A program made the translations under genes and the position numbers. Source: Pararhodobacter sp. SW119 (GTDB lineage Bacteria; Pseudomonadota; Alphaproteobacteria; Rhodobacterales; Rhodobacteraceae). From it: a DNA stretch of 64,000 bases. The DNA is taken from contig NZ_JADDJF010000001.1 in assembly GCF_017811755.1 (NCBI RefSeq), forward strand, positions 248,001 to 312,000, in the 5' to 3' direction. This document shows, piece by piece, positions 63,364 to 64,000 of the stretch (position 1 is its first letter; each line of letters starts with the position of its first letter). The notes under the pieces were generated by a model, which made no database searches, was not told where the DNA came from, and was given only the letters and a program-made list of their open reading frames with translations.

Positions 63364-64000
63364 CCCATCCGCTTCTCTTCACGCCCGAGGAATTCCGCGC
63401 CCGCGTCGCCCGCACGCAGAAACTCATGCGCGACGCCGGTATCGACGTGCTGCTGGTCTCGAACCCGGCCAACCAGTTCTGGCTGACCGGCTATGACGGC
63501 TGGTCCTTCTACACGCCGCAGATGGTGGTGCTGCCGGTCGATGCCGACGAGCCCTTCTGGTTCGGGCGCAAGATGGACGCCGTGGGGGCGAAGTTCACGG
63601 CCTTCCTCGCGCCCGAAAACGTCATTCCGTATCCCGACAGCTACGTCGGCACGCCCGACCGGCACCCGATGCAGTTTCTGGTCCGGATCCTGAAGGAACG
63701 CGGGCTGGACCGCGGCCGCATCGCCGCCGAGCAGGACGACTACTACTACACCGCCAAATGGAACCGCATCCTGACCGAGGGGATGGGGCAGGGCGAATTC
63801 GACGACGGCTTCCTGCTGGTCAACCGCGCCCGCATGGTCAAGTCCGAGACCGAGCTGCGCTACATGTCCGAGGCCGGCCAGATCGCCGGCGCGGCGATGG
63901 AAGCCGCCCGCCAGACCGCCCGCCCCGGCGTGCGCCAGTGCGACGTCATGGCCGAGGTCTACCGCGTCACCACCGCCGGCCTGCCCGGCATGGGCGGCAC
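63360..64000 (+). CDS. M24 family peptidase, ectoine hydrolase (DoeA/EutD)-like, cut by window edge
   Basis: The first 213 codons of a creatinase/aminopeptidase-P-type enzyme; the metal-binding catalytic domain lies mostly beyond the right edge. The N-terminal domain has VSNPANQFWLTGYDGWSFYT, FGRKMDAVGAKF, DRHPMQFLVRILKERG and DDYYYTAKWNRILTEGMGQG, which I recall as close to ectoine hydrolases of Halomonas and Roseobacter ectoine-catabolism clusters. It overlaps the ligase stop by 4 bp. The usual eut/doe partners (deacetylase, cyclodeaminase) are not visible, so the substrate may be a different cyclic or betaine-type amide. Confidence 0.8.
   Translation, partial: MTHPLLFTPEEFRARVARTQKLMRDAGIDVLLVSNPANQFWLTGYDGWSFYTPQMVVLPVDADEPFWFGRKMDAVGAKFTAFLAPENVIPYPDSYVGTPDRHPMQFLVRILKERGLDRGRIAAEQDDYYYTAKWNRILTEGMGQGEFDDGFLLVNRARMVKSETELRYMSEAGQIAGAAMEAARQTARPGVRQCDVMAEVYRVTTAGLPGMGG

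Noticed and set aside
63360-64000. Calling the last gene doeA outright
   Set aside because: Only the N-terminal half is visible and no eut/doe partner genes are in the window, so I keep it as ectoine-hydrolase-like.

Overview
The window (about 67% G+C by eye) looks like a chromosomal segment of an alphaproteobacterium of the Rhodobacteraceae/Roseobacter type. The reasons are the density of TRAP and tripartite tricarboxylate (TTT) transporters, a seven-subunit Na+/H+ antiporter, a ybbN-like/LON-domain/Trm112 trio, zapA divergent from transketolase, and the sdhCDAB order. It contains no rRNA, tRNA, CRISPR array, transposase or phage gene that I can recognise. Genes are tightly packed, often with 4-bp stop/start overlaps.

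Layout. 1-5.7 kb: 3' part of pheT, a small lipoprotein, a Trm112/LON-domain/thioredoxin-TPR operon and a histone-deacetylase-family hydrolase. 5.7-9.3 kb: the succinate dehydrogenase operon sdhCDAB, preceded by a striking double palindrome. 9.4-13 kb: an Lrp/AsnC regulator, a secreted acidic protein, a BASS-like membrane protein, thymidine kinase and an FKBP isomerase. 13.1-18.8 kb: a complete mnhABCDEFG (Mrp) antiporter operon. 18.8-24.3 kb: a cobalamin riboswitch followed by btuB-btuF-btuC-btuD-cbiZ, a uptake and cobinamide-salvage operon. 24.4-31.4 kb: trehalose synthesis (otsA, otsB), a TRAP transporter on the minus strand and transketolase. 31.6-32.5 kb: a coiled-coil protein and zapA. 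32.5-39.2 kb: a malonate-use cluster with a divergent GntR/FCD regulator, a three-part TRAP transporter, malonyl-CoA decarboxylase and malonyl-CoA ligase. 39.4-40.2 kb: a lone DeoR-type regulator.

The accessory part runs from 40.4 kb to the right edge. Block A (40.4-52 kb) has a two-subunit aconitase X, an aspartate-dehydrogenase-like (DUF108) enzyme, an MmgE/PrpD protein, a GntR/FCD regulator, an SDR with a displaced catalytic tyrosine, a stand-alone acetolactate-synthase-like ThDP enzyme, a complete TctCBA transporter and a VOC protein. Three of its promoter regions carry the same TGTATACA palindrome, so I read it as one regulon for uptake and breakdown of an unidentified, probably carboxylated, substrate. 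Block B (52-64 kb) has two DadA-type FAD oxidoreductases, a DMT exporter, an Asp/Glu-racemase-family protein, an enolase-superfamily enzyme, a second dctPQM TRAP set, an enoyl-CoA hydratase, an acyl-CoA ligase and the start of an ectoine-hydrolase-like M24 enzyme. I infer a second amino-acid-type or betaine-type catabolic route.

Block A is the best candidate for an undescribed system: each family is known, but I do not recognise this combination as any named pathway. Substrates for both blocks are inference only.
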